Below are positions 45,518 to 55,464 of a DNA stretch of 64,000 nt, in pieces. The position numbers and the translations under genes were made by a program. The first letter of the stretch is position 1. Every line of letters begins with the position of its first letter. A model generated the notes under the pieces. It searched no databases. It was not told the DNA's origin and worked only from the letters and a program-made list of their open reading frames with translations. Source of the stretch: Pseudomonas cremoricolorata DSM 17059 = NBRC 16634 (lineage in GTDB: Bacteria > Pseudomonadota > Gammaproteobacteria > Pseudomonadales > Pseudomonadaceae); contig NZ_AUEA01000001.1 in NCBI RefSeq assembly GCF_000425745.1, forward strand, positions 496,001-560,000. The letters run 5' to 3'.

Positions 45518-47506
45518 ATGGCTGCTGCTTGGGTGCGCGTGTGCGCGGTAATCATGATTGGCTTGTCCGGCGCCGCAGCGCAGGCCCAAGGCAAGACCCC
45601 GACGGCGCTGGTCGTCGGTGGCGGCCTGGCGGGCCTGACCGCGGCCTACGAGCTGCAGAACAAGGGCTGGCAAGTGACCCTGCTTGAGGCCAAGGCCAGT
45701 CCTGGCGGGCGTTCGGGGCTGGCGACCAGCGAGTGGATCGGCAACGACAAGGCCCAGCCGGTGCTCAACCAGTACCTGCAACAGTTCAAGCTCAGCACCT
45801 TGCCGGCCCCCGAGTTCGTGCGCAGCCCCGGCTACCTGATCGACGGCGACTACTTCAGCGCCGCTGATCTGGCGACCAAGCAGCCGGCCACTGCCGAAGC
45901 GCTCAAGCGCTACGAGAAAACCGTCGATGACCTGGCCCGTTCGATCGACGATCCGCTCAATCCGGCAGCCAACAACACACTGTTCGCCCTCGATCAGATC
46001 AACGTCGCCAACTGGCTCGACCGTCTGCAATTGCCGACCACCGCGCGGCAGTTGATCAACCAGCAGATCCGCAGCCGCTACGACGAACCTTCGCGCCTGT
46101 CGCTGCTCTACTTCGCCCAGCAAAGCCGCGTATACCGCGGTGTCGACGACCGCGACCTGCGCGCCGCGCGCCTGCCTGGCGGCAGCCCGGTGCTGGCCCA
46201 GGCCTTCGTCAAGCAGATCAAGGCGATCAAGAGCAACTCGCCGGTCACCGCCATCATCCAGGACAAAGATGGCGTAACGGTGAAGGTCGGAAGCGTGGGC
46301 TACAGCGCCGATTACCTGGTGATGGCCGTGCCGCTGCGCGCACTGGCCAAGATTCAGATGACGCCGAGCCTGGACAACCAGCACGTGGCGGCGATCAAGG
46401 GCACCAACTACGGCTGGCGCGACCAGGTGCTGCTGAAGTTCAAGCAGCCGGTGTGGGAGAGCCGGGCGCGGATGTCCGGGGAAATCTTCAGTAACGCAGG
46501 CCTGGGCATGCTGTGGATCGAGCCTGCTCTGAAAGGCGGCGCCAACGTGGTGATCAACCTCGCCGGTGACAACGCCCGCTTGCTGCAGGCGTTCGGCGAC
46601 AAGCAGATGGTCGATCAGGTGCTGATTCGTCTGCATGCGTTCTATCCCAAGGCACGTGGCGCCTTCACCGGCTATGAGGTGCGCCGTTATGGCACCGATT
46701 CGGCCATGGGCGGCGCTTACCTGGCCTATGGCCCGGGGCAGATCAGCAAGTACTGGCGTCTGTGGGAGCGCCCGCTGCAGCGCATGACCTTCGCCGGCGA
46801 GCACACCGACGCGCTGTATCCAGGCACCCTGGAAGGTGCGCTGCGCAGTGGTCAACGCGCCGCCATCCAGGTGCAGGATCTGGCTGCCGGCAAGTCCTTA
46901 GAACCGATCAAGGTCGGGCCAGCGGCGGCAACTGCCGCGGTGGCAGGCGCGGCAGCGGCGAAGCAGGGCGGTTTCTTCTCGCGGCTGTTCGGTGGGAGTA
47001 CCGACGACAAGGCCAAGGCCCCGCCTGCTGCTGCCCCAGCCGTGGCCGACAAAGCCGCTGCGCCTGAGGCGAGCAAGCCCGGCTTCTTCTCGCGGCTGTT
47101 TGGCGGCGGGGCAGATAAATCCGACGCGGCGCAACCTGCGGCTACCCCTGCCTCGACCGAGCAGAAGGCTGCGCCAGAGGCGGCCAAGCCTGGATTCTTC
47201 TCACGCCTGTTCGGCGGTGGCGGTGAGGACAAGCCAGAGCCTGCCCAACCGGCCCCAGCTGCCCCAGCTGCCCCGGCAGCAGTCCCGGCAGCACCCGCCG
47301 CGCCCGCTGCGCAAGCCGCTCCGGCAGCGCCGGTAGAGCCGGCCAAACCCGCCCCGGCCCCCGCCGCCAAGCCAGCGCCGCACGCTGCGAAGAAAGCCCC
47401 GGCGCCTGCGGCGCACAAATCTGCAGCGCACCACCCGGCGCCTGCGAAGAAACCGGCCGCGACCAAGAAACCTGCAACCACTGAGCAGGCCCAGCCGGCG
47501 CGCTGA
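45518..47506 (+). CDS. Exported flavin amine oxidase with repetitive C-terminal tail
   Basis: A 662-residue predicted periplasmic FAD-dependent amine oxidase. The first ~24 residues form a Sec-type signal (AVIMIGLSGAAAQAQG). The dinucleotide motif VVGGGLAGLTAAYEL (about residues 32-46) and the C-terminal flavin motif FAGEHTDALYPGTLEGALRSGQRAA (about 425-450) place it in the monoamine oxidase/protoporphyrinogen oxidase superfamily. After about residue 460 come three spaced copies of GFFSRLFGG, about 37 residues apart (46967-47217), and then an Ala/Pro/Lys-rich tail. Substrate is unknown. Divergent from bioA. Confidence 0.85.
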   Translation: MAAAWVRVCAVIMIGLSGAAAQAQGKTPTALVVGGGLAGLTAAYELQNKGWQVTLLEAKASPGGRSGLATSEWIGNDKAQPVLNQYLQQFKLSTLPAPEFVRSPGYLIDGDYFSAADLATKQPATAEALKRYEKTVDDLARSIDDPLNPAANNTLFALDQINVANWLDRLQLPTTARQLINQQIRSRYDEPSRLSLLYFAQQSRVYRGVDDRDLRAARLPGGSPVLAQAFVKQIKAIKSNSPVTAIIQDKDGVTVKVGSVGYSADYLVMAVPLRALAKIQMTPSLDNQHVAAIKGTNYGWRDQVLLKFKQPVWESRARMSGEIFSNAGLGMLWIEPALKGGANVVINLAGDNARLLQAFGDKQMVDQVLIRLHAFYPKARGAFTGYEVRRYGTDSAMGGAYLAYGPGQISKYWRLWERPLQRMTFAGEHTDALYPGTLEGALRSGQRAAIQVQDLAAGKSLEPIKVGPAAATAAVAGAAAAKQGGFFSRLFGGSTDDKAKAPPAAAPAVADKAAAPEASKPGFFSRLFGGGADKSDAAQPAATPASTEQKAAPEAAKPGFFSRLFGGGGEDKPEPAQPAPAAPAAPAAVPAAPAAPAAQAAPAAPVEPAKPAPAPAAKPAPHAAKKAPAPAAHKSAAHHPAPAKKPAATKKPATTEQAQPAR

Positions 47507-47686
47507 GGCCGCCATACCGGGGTTCTGGCTGCGTATCTCTCGGCATCTTGTCGATGGAACGCAGCCGGGGCTGCAGCCTGGCTTTAAAACAGCAGCCACC
47601 ATCCAGCCACCCGTCTTTCGACAGCCGTCTAAAAATCCGTCTAGGGTTAACGTTTCCTTAATAACGTCCGTGAACAATTACTATCG

Positions 47687-47731
47687 TTTTATTCGATATT
47701 TCAGAGCAGTTTTTTCTGCTTTTATTCGATA
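47687..47731. promoter_or_regulatory. 12-bp direct repeats upstream of the cytochrome b561 gene
   Basis: TTTTATTCGATA occurs at 47687-47698 and again at 47720-47731, 33 bp apart start to start, which is about three helical turns. Between them is GCAG-TTTTTT-CTGC (47706-47719), a small hairpin. The surroundings are AT-rich compared with the rest of the window. They resemble paired operator half-sites for a transcription factor; no factor can be named. Confidence 0.6.
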
Positions 47732-47778
47732 CGTTTGACGGTAGTCTTGGCACAGCTCTCACGGGGAATTTCAGCACC

Positions 47779-48330
47779 ATGCAACTGCGCAACTCATCAT
47801 CGCGTTACGGGGCCATCAGCATCGTGCTGCACTGGGGTGTGGCGCTGACGGTTTTCAGCCTGTTCGGCCTGGGCCTGTGGATGGTCGGTCTCGACTACTA
47901 CGACCCGTGGCGCAAGGCTGGCCCTGACCTGCACAAAAGCATAGGGCTGGTGCTGCTGGCGGTGATGCTGGTGCGGGTTGTGTGGCGTCTGATCAGCCCG
48001 CCGCCGCCTTCACCCGCCAGTCACGGCCGCTTCACCCGGCTGGCGGCCAAGGCGGGACACGGACTTCTCTATGTGGGCCTGTTCGCGGTGATGATCGCCG
48101 GTTACCTGATCTCCACCGCCGACGGTGTCGGCATTCCCGTGTTCGAGCTGTTCCATGTGCCGGCACTGGTCAGCAACCTGCCTGATCAGGCGGACATCGC
48201 CGGCGAAGTTCATTTCTACCTGGCCTGGGGGTTGGTGATCTTCGCCGGCCTGCATGGCCTGGCAGCACTCAAGCATCACTTCATCGACCGTGACGCGACC
48301 CTTCTGCGTATGCTGGGCCGCAAAGCGTGA
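47779..48330 (+). CDS. cybB: Cytochrome b561 family protein
   Basis: A 183-residue diheme b-type cytochrome in the inner membrane with four predicted helices. Candidate heme ligands are His in [12 protein letters not shown] (helix 1), [11 protein letters not shown] (helix 2), [11 protein letters not shown] (helix 3) and [12 protein letters not shown] (helix 4). The family transfers electrons from the quinol pool. The adjacent yceI gene (35 bp on) often pairs with cytochrome b561; in that setting both are thought to bind isoprenoid quinones. Expression may respond to the paired repeats upstream. Confidence 0.92.
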   Translation: MQLRNSSSRYGAISIVLHWGVALTVFSLFGLGLWMVGLDYYDPWRKAGPDLHKSIGLVLLAVMLVRVVWRLISPPPPSPASHGRFTRLAAKAGHGLLYVGLFAVMIAGYLISTADGVGIPVFELFHVPALVSNLPDQADIAGEVHFYLAWGLVIFAGLHGLAALKHHFIDRDATLLRMLGRKA

Positions 48331-48365
48331 CTCACTCCCAAAAATGCAACGGAAGGAATCAAAGG

Positions 48366-48944
48366 ATGTTGAAAAAGACGTTTGCCGCACTGGCGCTCGG
48401 TACTGCCCTGTTCGCTGCGGGTCAGGCCATGGCCGCCGACTACAAGATCGACAAGGAAGGCCAGCACGCCTTCGTCGACTGGAAGATCAGCCACCTGGGT
48501 TACAGCTTCATCCACGGTACCTTCAAGGACTTCGACGGTAACTTCTCCTGGGACAGCGCCAAGCCCGAGGCGAGCAAGATCAGCGTCGACCTGAAAACCG
48601 CCAGCCTGTGGTCCAACCACGCCGAGCGTGACAAGCACATCGCCAGCGCCGACTTCCTCGACGTGAAGAAATACCCGGACGCCAAGTTCGTCTCCACCGC
48701 AGTCAAGTCCACCGGCGACAAGACCGCCGACGTCACTGGCGACCTGACCCTGCACGGTGTGACCAAGCCGGTTACCTTCAAGGCCGTGTTCAACGGTGAA
48801 GGCAAAGACCCATGGGGCGGCGAGCGTGCCGGCTTCAATGCCACCACCACGCTGACCCTGAGCGACTTCGGCATCAAAGGTCCAGGTCCGACTTCGCAGA
48901 CCCTCGACCTGGATATCAGTGTCGAAGGTGTGAAGCAGAAGTAA
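48366..48944 (+). CDS. yceI: YceI family periplasmic lipid-binding protein
   Basis: A 192-residue secreted protein with signal peptide [19 protein letters not shown] and cleavage after AMA. The mature part is a YceI lipocalin-like beta barrel: [36 protein letters not shown] and the late [16 protein letters not shown]. It is predicted to bind isoprenoid chains such as polyprenols or quinones. I use the ATG at 48366 because the signal peptide starts there; the upstream frame opens within the b561 stop region. It is probably co-transcribed with the b561 gene. Confidence 0.94.
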   Translation: MLKKTFAALALGTALFAAGQAMAADYKIDKEGQHAFVDWKISHLGYSFIHGTFKDFDGNFSWDSAKPEASKISVDLKTASLWSNHAERDKHIASADFLDVKKYPDAKFVSTAVKSTGDKTADVTGDLTLHGVTKPVTFKAVFNGEGKDPWGGERAGFNATTTLTLSDFGIKGPGPTSQTLDLDISVEGVKQK

Positions 48945-48954
48945 GGCGCGCAGC

Positions 48955-48978
48955 GCGGGGTGCACCGTTGCACCCCGC
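48955..48978. terminator. Hairpin after yceI
   Basis: GCGGGGTGCA (48955-48964) and TGCACCCCGC (48969-48978) pair perfectly with a CCGT loop. No T-run; it precedes a stronger terminator. Confidence 0.6.
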
Positions 48979-48988
48979 TACTGCGGAC

Positions 48989-49027
48989 AAAAAAATCCGA
49001 TGCCAGTTGCTGGCATCGGATTTTTTT
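48989..49027. terminator. Bidirectional intrinsic terminator between yceI and rhlE
   Basis: Seven A (48989-48995), TCCGATGCCA (48996-49005), GTTGC loop, TGGCATCGGA (49011-49020), seven T (49021-49027). The 10-bp perfect stem with A-tract and T-tract terminates transcription in both directions between convergent genes. Confidence 0.96.
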
Positions 49028-49042
49028 ATCGGGCCTTGCGGC

Positions 49043-50917
49043 TTAGCCCTTGCGGGTCAGCAGCGCCGGACGCTCACCGCGTGGGCGGCTTGGTGCGTCT
49101 TCGAGCTGCTCGGGCGTGGGGTAGCGATCGAGCTTGGATTCCTTGCGGATGATCACCGGCTGTTGCTGCGACTCACGCGGGTTGCGCACCGCCGGTTCCT
49201 GGCGAGTGGTGTCTTCGCGACGGCCACGGGCAGCGCCGCCGCCGTTGTTGTTGCGGCGTTTTTCGCCCCCGCTGTTGGCACCGCCAGCGCCACGCTGACC
49301 GCCTGAGCGCGGTTGACCACCGTTCTGGTTGCGCGGCTGGCCGCTACCTTGCTGCTGACCCTGGCCGGAAGAGCTGCCGGGACGGCGCTGACGGCCGGAG
49401 TTCTTGGCATTCTGGTATGGGCTGACGTAGTCGGCACGGTTGCCGAAGTTGTCTATGTCATCGTCGAGGAAGACTTCCGGGTCGCGGTTACCGTCGGCAG
49501 CTGAAGTGCTGGCCTGGGCCGACTTCTGCGGGCGGGGTGTCTTGGCATCGCGTGGCTTGCGCGGTTGCTGCGCCTGACGCTCGCCGGACTTGGCCTTCTC
49601 GGCAGGCTTTTCCGCCGACTGCTGACGGCCCTTGCCTTTATCCTTGCCTTTGTCCTTGCGCCCGCCATTGCTGGCAGTGGCGCCATCGCCGCGGCTCTGG
49701 CCATTGCGCCCGCCACGGCCATTGGCCTGTGGACGTTCACGCACTTCCGGCTTTTCCGCTTCGATCTGGCTGGCATCGAAGCCCATGGTGTCGCCGTCGG
49801 CGATCTTCTGCCGGGTGACCCGCTCGATGCTCTTGAGCAGTTTTTCTTCGTCCGGCGCGACCAGGGAAATGGCTTCACCGGAGCGGCCGGCACGGCCAGT
49901 ACGGCCGATGCGGTGAACGTAGTCTTCTTCGACGTTGGGCAGCTCGAAGTTGACCACGTGGGGCAGTTGGTCGATGTCCAGGCCGCGCGCGGCGATATCG
50001 GTGGCGACCAGCACGCGGACGCTGTTGGCCTTGAAGTCGGCGAGCGCCTTGGTGCGCGCGTTCTGGCTCTTGTTGCCGTGGATCGCGGCAGCCGGCAGGC
50101 CGTGTTTTTCGAGGTACTCGGCCAGGCGGTTGGCGCCGTGCTTGGTACGGGTGAAGACCAGCACCTGTTCCCAGGCACCCTGGGTGATCAGGTGCGCCAG
50201 CAGCGCGCGCTTGTGGCCCGACGGCAGGCGGAAGATGCGCTGCTCGATGCGCTCGACCGTGGTGTTCGGCGGCGTGACCTCGATGCGTTCGGGGTTGTGC
50301 AGCAGTTTGTCGGCCAGGTCGGTGATGTCTTTCGAGAAGGTGGCCGAGAACAGCAGGTTCTGGCGCTTGGCCGGCAGGCGGGCCAGGACCTTCTTGACGT
50401 CGTGGATGAAGCCCATGTCGAGCATGCGGTCGGCTTCATCGAGCACGAGGATTTCCACATGGGACAGGTCGACGCTGCCTTGGCCGGCGAGGTCGAGCAG
50501 ACGACCGGGGCAGGCCACCAGCACGTCGACGCCCTTGGCCATGGCCTGCACCTGCGGGTTCATGCCGACGCCGCCGAAGATGCAGGTACTGACCAGGCTC
50601 AGGTCGCGGGCATACAGCTTGAAGCTGTCGTGCACCTGGGCGGCCAGTTCGCGGGTCGGGGTGAGCACCAGAACCCGTGGCTGGCGGGGGCCGTGGCGCT
50701 TGGATTTGTCGGGGTGACCTGCTGGAAACAGGCGCTCGAGGATCGGCAGGGCGAAGCCGCCGGTTTTACCAGTACCCGTCTGGGCGGCGACCATCAGGTC
50801 GCGGCCTTGCAACACGGCGGGAATGGCCCGCTGTTGCACGGGAGTTGGCTGGGTATAGCCCGCGGCCTCGATAGCGCGGACAAGTGCCTCGGAGAGACCG
50901 AGGGAAGCAAAGGACAT
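49043..50917 (-). CDS. rhlE: DEAD-box RNA helicase, RhlE-like, with long basic tail
   Basis: A 624-residue ATP-dependent RNA helicase for ribosome assembly and RNA turnover. Helicase motifs are AAQTGTGKT (I), PTRELAAQ (Ia), [13 protein letters not shown] (II, about residue 158), LFSATF (III), [10 protein letters not shown] (V) and [13 protein letters not shown] (VI), all in the first ~385 residues. The remaining ~240 residues are low complexity, Arg/Gly/Asn/Gln-rich with RNN, GGGR and [11 protein letters not shown] patterns and basic clusters, typical of RNA-binding tails. AGGATT upstream supports the ATG at 50917. A ~200-nt 5' leader is likely. Confidence 0.93.
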   Translation of the reverse strand: MSFASLGLSEALVRAIEAAGYTQPTPVQQRAIPAVLQGRDLMVAAQTGTGKTGGFALPILERLFPAGHPDKSKRHGPRQPRVLVLTPTRELAAQVHDSFKLYARDLSLVSTCIFGGVGMNPQVQAMAKGVDVLVACPGRLLDLAGQGSVDLSHVEILVLDEADRMLDMGFIHDVKKVLARLPAKRQNLLFSATFSKDITDLADKLLHNPERIEVTPPNTTVERIEQRIFRLPSGHKRALLAHLITQGAWEQVLVFTRTKHGANRLAEYLEKHGLPAAAIHGNKSQNARTKALADFKANSVRVLVATDIAARGLDIDQLPHVVNFELPNVEEDYVHRIGRTGRAGRSGEAISLVAPDEEKLLKSIERVTRQKIADGDTMGFDASQIEAEKPEVRERPQANGRGGRNGQSRGDGATASNGGRKDKGKDKGKGRQQSAEKPAEKAKSGERQAQQPRKPRDAKTPRPQKSAQASTSAADGNRDPEVFLDDDIDNFGNRADYVSPYQNAKNSGRQRRPGSSSGQGQQQGSGQPRNQNGGQPRSGGQRGAGGANSGGEKRRNNNGGGAARGRREDTTRQEPAVRNPRESQQQPVIIRKESKLDRYPTPEQLEDAPSRPRGERPALLTRKG

Positions 50918-51123
50918 GGGCAATCCTGTTCTCGTGGGGGCTGGGCCCGATGGGGTGATCTGCCTGGCGCGACGGGCATCTGAGGGAATGCGATCGCGTC
51001 CGGTCCAGCTTGGCATGCACTGCGCATCGAGGAAGCGGCGGGGGCACCTGGGGTGCGCAACTGCCGATCGGGATGCCTGTTACGAGGCCGAGCGTCCGGG
51101 CGTGAGCCGGGCGGGAAGGCCCG

Positions 51124-51132
51124 AGTATAACA
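51124..51132 (-). promoter_or_regulatory. Candidate extended -10 for rhlE
   Basis: On the minus strand TGTTATACT (51132-51124) matches an extended -10 (TGN-TATACT). No good -35 is seen at the right spacing. The helicase start is about 200 bases further, giving a long leader such as cold-induced helicase mRNAs have. Confidence 0.45.
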
Positions 51133-51138
51133 GAGCAT

Positions 51139-51924
51139 TCAGCGCGTGCCGTGTTCGTGGTGCTCAACGGTGCGTGGAAAACTTTCAGGGGTGTCGGCAT
51201 AACGCTGCACGATCGCCTGATACGCCGGCTCTTGCTTGAAACGCTGCAGGGCCTCGGCGAACGCCTGAGCCAACTGCTCACGTCCCGGTTTGCGCGCCAG
51301 GCCCAGGTATTGCGGCTTGCTGTCGATGAGCAGCGGCAAGGCTTCGATCTGCTCATCGAGTTGCAGCTGGTGCAGCAGGTATTGGCCGACATGGCGATCG
51401 GTTACCAACAGATCGATGCGTCCGAGCGCAAGTTTGCCGAAATTCGACATATGGGTAGGCGCCGGCTCACGGCGAAAGCCCTTGGCCTCGTTGAACTCGG
51501 CACTGTAGTTGTAACCGGGTGAGGTGCCGATGGTCAGGCCGTTGAGGTCATCCAGCGTACGTACCTCATGAGGGCGCGCGCGCGACTGGAACAGAACGAA
51601 TTCGACCTGCGACAGCGGCTCATCGGGATACAGAATGAACGACTCACGCTCGGGCAGCTTGAACAGCCCGAGAATGCCATCGGCCTGACCCTGCTCGACC
51701 ATCGCCAGGCAGCGCTTCCATGGCATGAACACCCAGTCGACCTCCACGCCCAGGCGTTTGAACACTTCGCTGGCCACCTCGAAGTGGAGGCCATGGGGCT
51801 GGCCGTTGTCCTGATAGATGTAAGGCGCCCAGTCATCGCTGACGATGCGCAAACGTTCTGCCTGGGCCAGCGGGCTCAGGCAGATCAGCAGCACGATACC
51901 GATCAGGGGGAGGATCTTGGACAT
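51139..51924 (-). CDS. Periplasmic solute-binding protein, family 3
   Basis: A 261-residue secreted protein. The signal peptide is MSKILPLIGIVLLICLSPLAQA. The mature part resembles family-3 binding proteins such as those of amino-acid transporters and of orphan sensors (LRIVSDDWAPYIYQDNGQPHGLHFEVASEVFKRLG, then FMPWKRCLAMVEQGQADGILG). There is no permease or ATPase beside it, so it is an orphan binding protein; ligand unknown. It lies between metF and rhlE on the same strand. Confidence 0.87.
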   Translation of the reverse strand: MSKILPLIGIVLLICLSPLAQAERLRIVSDDWAPYIYQDNGQPHGLHFEVASEVFKRLGVEVDWVFMPWKRCLAMVEQGQADGILGLFKLPERESFILYPDEPLSQVEFVLFQSRARPHEVRTLDDLNGLTIGTSPGYNYSAEFNEAKGFRREPAPTHMSNFGKLALGRIDLLVTDRHVGQYLLHQLQLDEQIEALPLLIDSKPQYLGLARKPGREQLAQAFAEALQRFKQEPAYQAIVQRYADTPESFPRTVEHHEHGTR

Positions 51925-52103
51925 GGCGGCAGAGTACGCGGGTCATCTGCCGATGACCAGCCATGCCCGGAAGGCAGATGCCCGCGCTGTGAACAGCGCA
52001 ACAGAAGCGTCACCAGGTGATTGCGCGGGATGTTGCGCGAGGCCATCGACGGCGCGCGCAACAGGCACATGCAAAACTGCTCTGCACTTTCCTCGGACAC
52101 CTG

Positions 52104-52143
52104 CACCGCAACCGCCGCTGCCAGGGCTTGGGCGGTTGCGGTG
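52104..52143. terminator. Hairpin downstream of metF
   Basis: CACCGCAACCGCC (52104-52116) and GGCGGTTGCGGTG (52131-52143) form a perfect 13-bp stem with a 14-base loop, 25 bases past the metF stop on the minus strand. No T-run; a transcript 3' end or processing structure is plausible. Nothing else is seen in the 243-bp gap 51925-52167. Confidence 0.55.
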
Positions 52144-52167
52144 GGTGCAAGCGGTGCCAGGGCGAGG

Positions 52168-53013
52168 TCAGCGTGGCAGTTGCAGGTTGTTCCACACCGC
52201 CAGGCTCGGCTCGGCCTGGTTCAGGGTGTAGAAGTGCAGGCCCGGTGCGCCGCCTTGCAGCAGTTGTTCGCACATGCGGGTGATGACTTCTTCACCAAAG
52301 GCCTGGATGCTTGCGGCGTCATCGCCATAGGCTTCCAGTTGCTTGCGCACCCAGCGCGGCAGCTCGGCACCACAGGCATCGGAGAAACGCGCCAGCTTGC
52401 TGTAGTTGGTGATCGGCATGATGCCCGGCACCAGCGGGATGTCGACGCCCAGCTTCTGCACCCGTTCGACGAAGTAGAAATAGCTGTCGGGGTTGAAGAA
52501 ATACTGGGTAATGGCGCTGTCGGCACCGGCCTTGACCTTGGTGGCGAAGTTCTTCAGGTCGGACTCGAAGTTCTGCGCCTGGGGGTGCATCTCGGGGTAG
52601 GCGGCCACTTCGATGTGGAAGTGATCACCGGTTTCCTCGCGGATGAACTGCACCAGGTCGCTGGCATGGCGCAGCTCGCCGGAGGCCATGCCCATGCCCG
52701 AGGGCAGGTCACCGCGCAGTGCGACGATGCGCTTGATGCCGGCGTCCTTGTACTCGCCGATCAGTGCACGCAGTTCGGCTTTGGTGTCGCCAACGCACGA
52801 CAGGTGCGGGGCGGCGGGAATTTTCACTTCGCTTTCCAGCTGCAGCACGGTGTTCAGCGTACGGTCGCGGGTCGAACCGCCTGCGCCGTAGGTGCAGGAA
52901 AAGAAGTCGGGGTTGTAGGTGGCCAGCTGACGGGCAACGCTGATCAGCTTGTCATGGCCGGCTTCGGTCTTGGTCGGAAAGAACTCGAAGCTGTAGCGGC
53001 GTTCTTGGGACAT
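52168..53013 (-). CDS. metF: 5,10-methylenetetrahydrofolate reductase
   Basis: FAD-dependent enzyme making 5-methyl-THF for methionine synthesis. It has 281 residues. Markers are RRYSFEFFPTKTEAGHDKL (N terminus), FFSCTYGAGGSTRDRT, HLSCVG and IVALRGDLPSG (folate/flavin site), and PGIMPITNYSKLARF. GGGAGAAG precedes the ATG. It lies 165 bp after ahcY on the same strand, so SAH-controlled transcription may extend through it; together they handle the SAM-methionine cycle. Confidence 0.97.
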   Translation of the reverse strand: MSQERRYSFEFFPTKTEAGHDKLISVARQLATYNPDFFSCTYGAGGSTRDRTLNTVLQLESEVKIPAAPHLSCVGDTKAELRALIGEYKDAGIKRIVALRGDLPSGMGMASGELRHASDLVQFIREETGDHFHIEVAAYPEMHPQAQNFESDLKNFATKVKAGADSAITQYFFNPDSYFYFVERVQKLGVDIPLVPGIMPITNYSKLARFSDACGAELPRWVRKQLEAYGDDAASIQAFGEEVITRMCEQLLQGGAPGLHFYTLNQAEPSLAVWNNLQLPR

Positions 53014-53041
53014 CGGGGCTTCTCCCAGCAGCAGGCTCTGG

Positions 53042-53178
53042 AGCTACAAGTTTCAAGCTTCAAGCTGCAAGTGAAAGCCGGATCGGCGTGGTGCGATCCG
53101 GCTGTGCATCGTTCAGGTTTCGGCGGTGAAGCTGCAGGCGGCGCTCTCGCTTGCCGCTTACAGCTTCAAGCTCGCAGC

Positions 53179-53180
<2 letters not shown>
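53042..53180. repeat. AGCTTCAAGC-type inverted repeat between ahcY and metF
   Basis: Left words GCTACAAGTTTCAAGCTTCAA and AGCTGCAAG face right words CTTGCCGCTTACAGCTTCAA and GCTCGCAGCTT. Inside is a perfect 9-bp hairpin GCCGGATCG/CGATCCGGC (53077-53085/53094-53102). The element touches the ahcY stop and lies between the two genes. Confidence 0.75.
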
Positions 53181-54705
<1,525 letters not shown>

Positions 54706-54759
54706 TCAGTGCATTCCGCGTTCTCGGCTGTTTTCGCCTTGCCTGACCTTCGCTCAAGA

Positions 54760-54846
54760 CCGTTCACTCAGCGCCTTGGCGTCCGCATGCGCGGACAACG
54801 CCCCATCCGAGCCTGACAGGAGAACCTGCTGCAGCGCCCCTCGGAC
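54760..54846 (-). ncRNA. S-adenosylhomocysteine (SAH) riboswitch
   Basis: On the minus strand: CCGAGGGGCGCTGCAGC, a short AGGTTCTCCT hairpin, CAGGCTCGG closing the first stem (CCGAG/CTCGG, 54844-54840/54811-54807), then a GTCCGC..GCGGAC hairpin and GGCGCTGAGTGAACGG, able to pair back with the GCGC core as the pseudoknot. This is the conserved shape of the SAH riboswitch known upstream of ahcY in Pseudomonas: RNA binds SAH and turns on ahcY. It lies about 170 nt upstream of the start codon. Exact ends are uncertain. Confidence 0.88.
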
Positions 54847-54894
54847 AGGTGGCGGGCATGGCGCCGCTGTGGGCGACCATGTGAAACGGCGCAG

Positions 54895-54923
54895 ATTATA
54901 GCCGCGCCGAGCACTTAGCCCAA
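54895..54923 (-). promoter_or_regulatory. Sigma-70 promoter of ahcY
   Basis: On the minus strand TTGGGC (54923-54918), 17 bases, TATAAT (54900-54895). The predicted start near 54888 lies about 40 bases before the riboswitch and 300 before the ATG. The GC-rich stretch just after the -10 (CTGCGCCG) resembles a stringent discriminator. Confidence 0.85.
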
Positions 54924-55026
54924 GGTTTTCTGTCGAATTGATCGAGACCATGGTCGAGGGTCGATGGAGTCACGTCAGCCGCTCTGCCATGATGGTCCGA
55001 CGTTAACTCGGCGTTCAGGAGTCCCG

Positions 55027-55428
55027 ATGAATTTCCACACCCGCAAGTGGGTAAAGCCCGAAGACCTCAACCCCAACGGCACCTTGTTCGGCGGCAGCCT
55101 GCTGCGCTGGATCGACGAAGAGGCCGCGATCTACGCCATCGTCCAGCTGGGCAACCAGCGCGTGGTGACCAAGTACATGTCGGAAATCAACTTCGTCAGC
55201 GCCTCGCGCAAGGGCGACATCATCGAGCTGGGCATCACCGCCACCGAGTTCGGCCGCACCTCGATCACCCTGCGCTGTGAAGTGCGCAACAAGATCACCC
55301 GCAAGAGCATCCTCACCGTCGACCGCATGGTCTTCGTCAACCTCGGCGAAGACGGCCTGCCGGCGGCCCATGGGCGTACGCACATCAAGTACGTGGAAGA
55401 TCAGTTCCCCGACGGTTCGGTGGAGTGA
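55027..55428 (+). CDS. Acyl-CoA thioesterase, YciA-type hotdog protein
   Basis: A 133-residue hotdog-fold thioesterase. Typical elements are NPNGTLFGGSLLRWIDEEAAIYA (about residues 14-36, with N, GG and D of the acyl-CoA site), the YMSEINFVSASRKGDIIELG strand pair, and a C-terminal KYVEDQFPDG tail. AGGAG lies before the ATG at 55027; a longer frame opening at 54964 lacks support. Substrate not defined. A clear terminator follows. Confidence 0.92.
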   Translation: MNFHTRKWVKPEDLNPNGTLFGGSLLRWIDEEAAIYAIVQLGNQRVVTKYMSEINFVSASRKGDIIELGITATEFGRTSITLRCEVRNKITRKSILTVDRMVFVNLGEDGLPAAHGRTHIKYVEDQFPDGSVE

Positions 55429-55434
55429 ATAGCG

Positions 55435-55464
55435 AAGGGGCCGCATTGCGCGGCCCCTTTTTTT
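55435..55464. terminator. Terminator after the thioesterase gene
   Basis: AAGGGGCCGC (55435-55444) and GCGGCCCCTT (55450-55459) pair over 10 bp with an ATTGC loop, then TTTTT. It sits between convergent genes and touches the antiporter stop codon. Confidence 0.95.

Noticed and set aside
46967..47217. Regular spacing of repeated blocks resembling an array (CRISPR-like)
   Set aside because: The repeats are in frame within one ORF, degenerate at third codon positions and encode GFFSRLFGG, so they are protein repeats.
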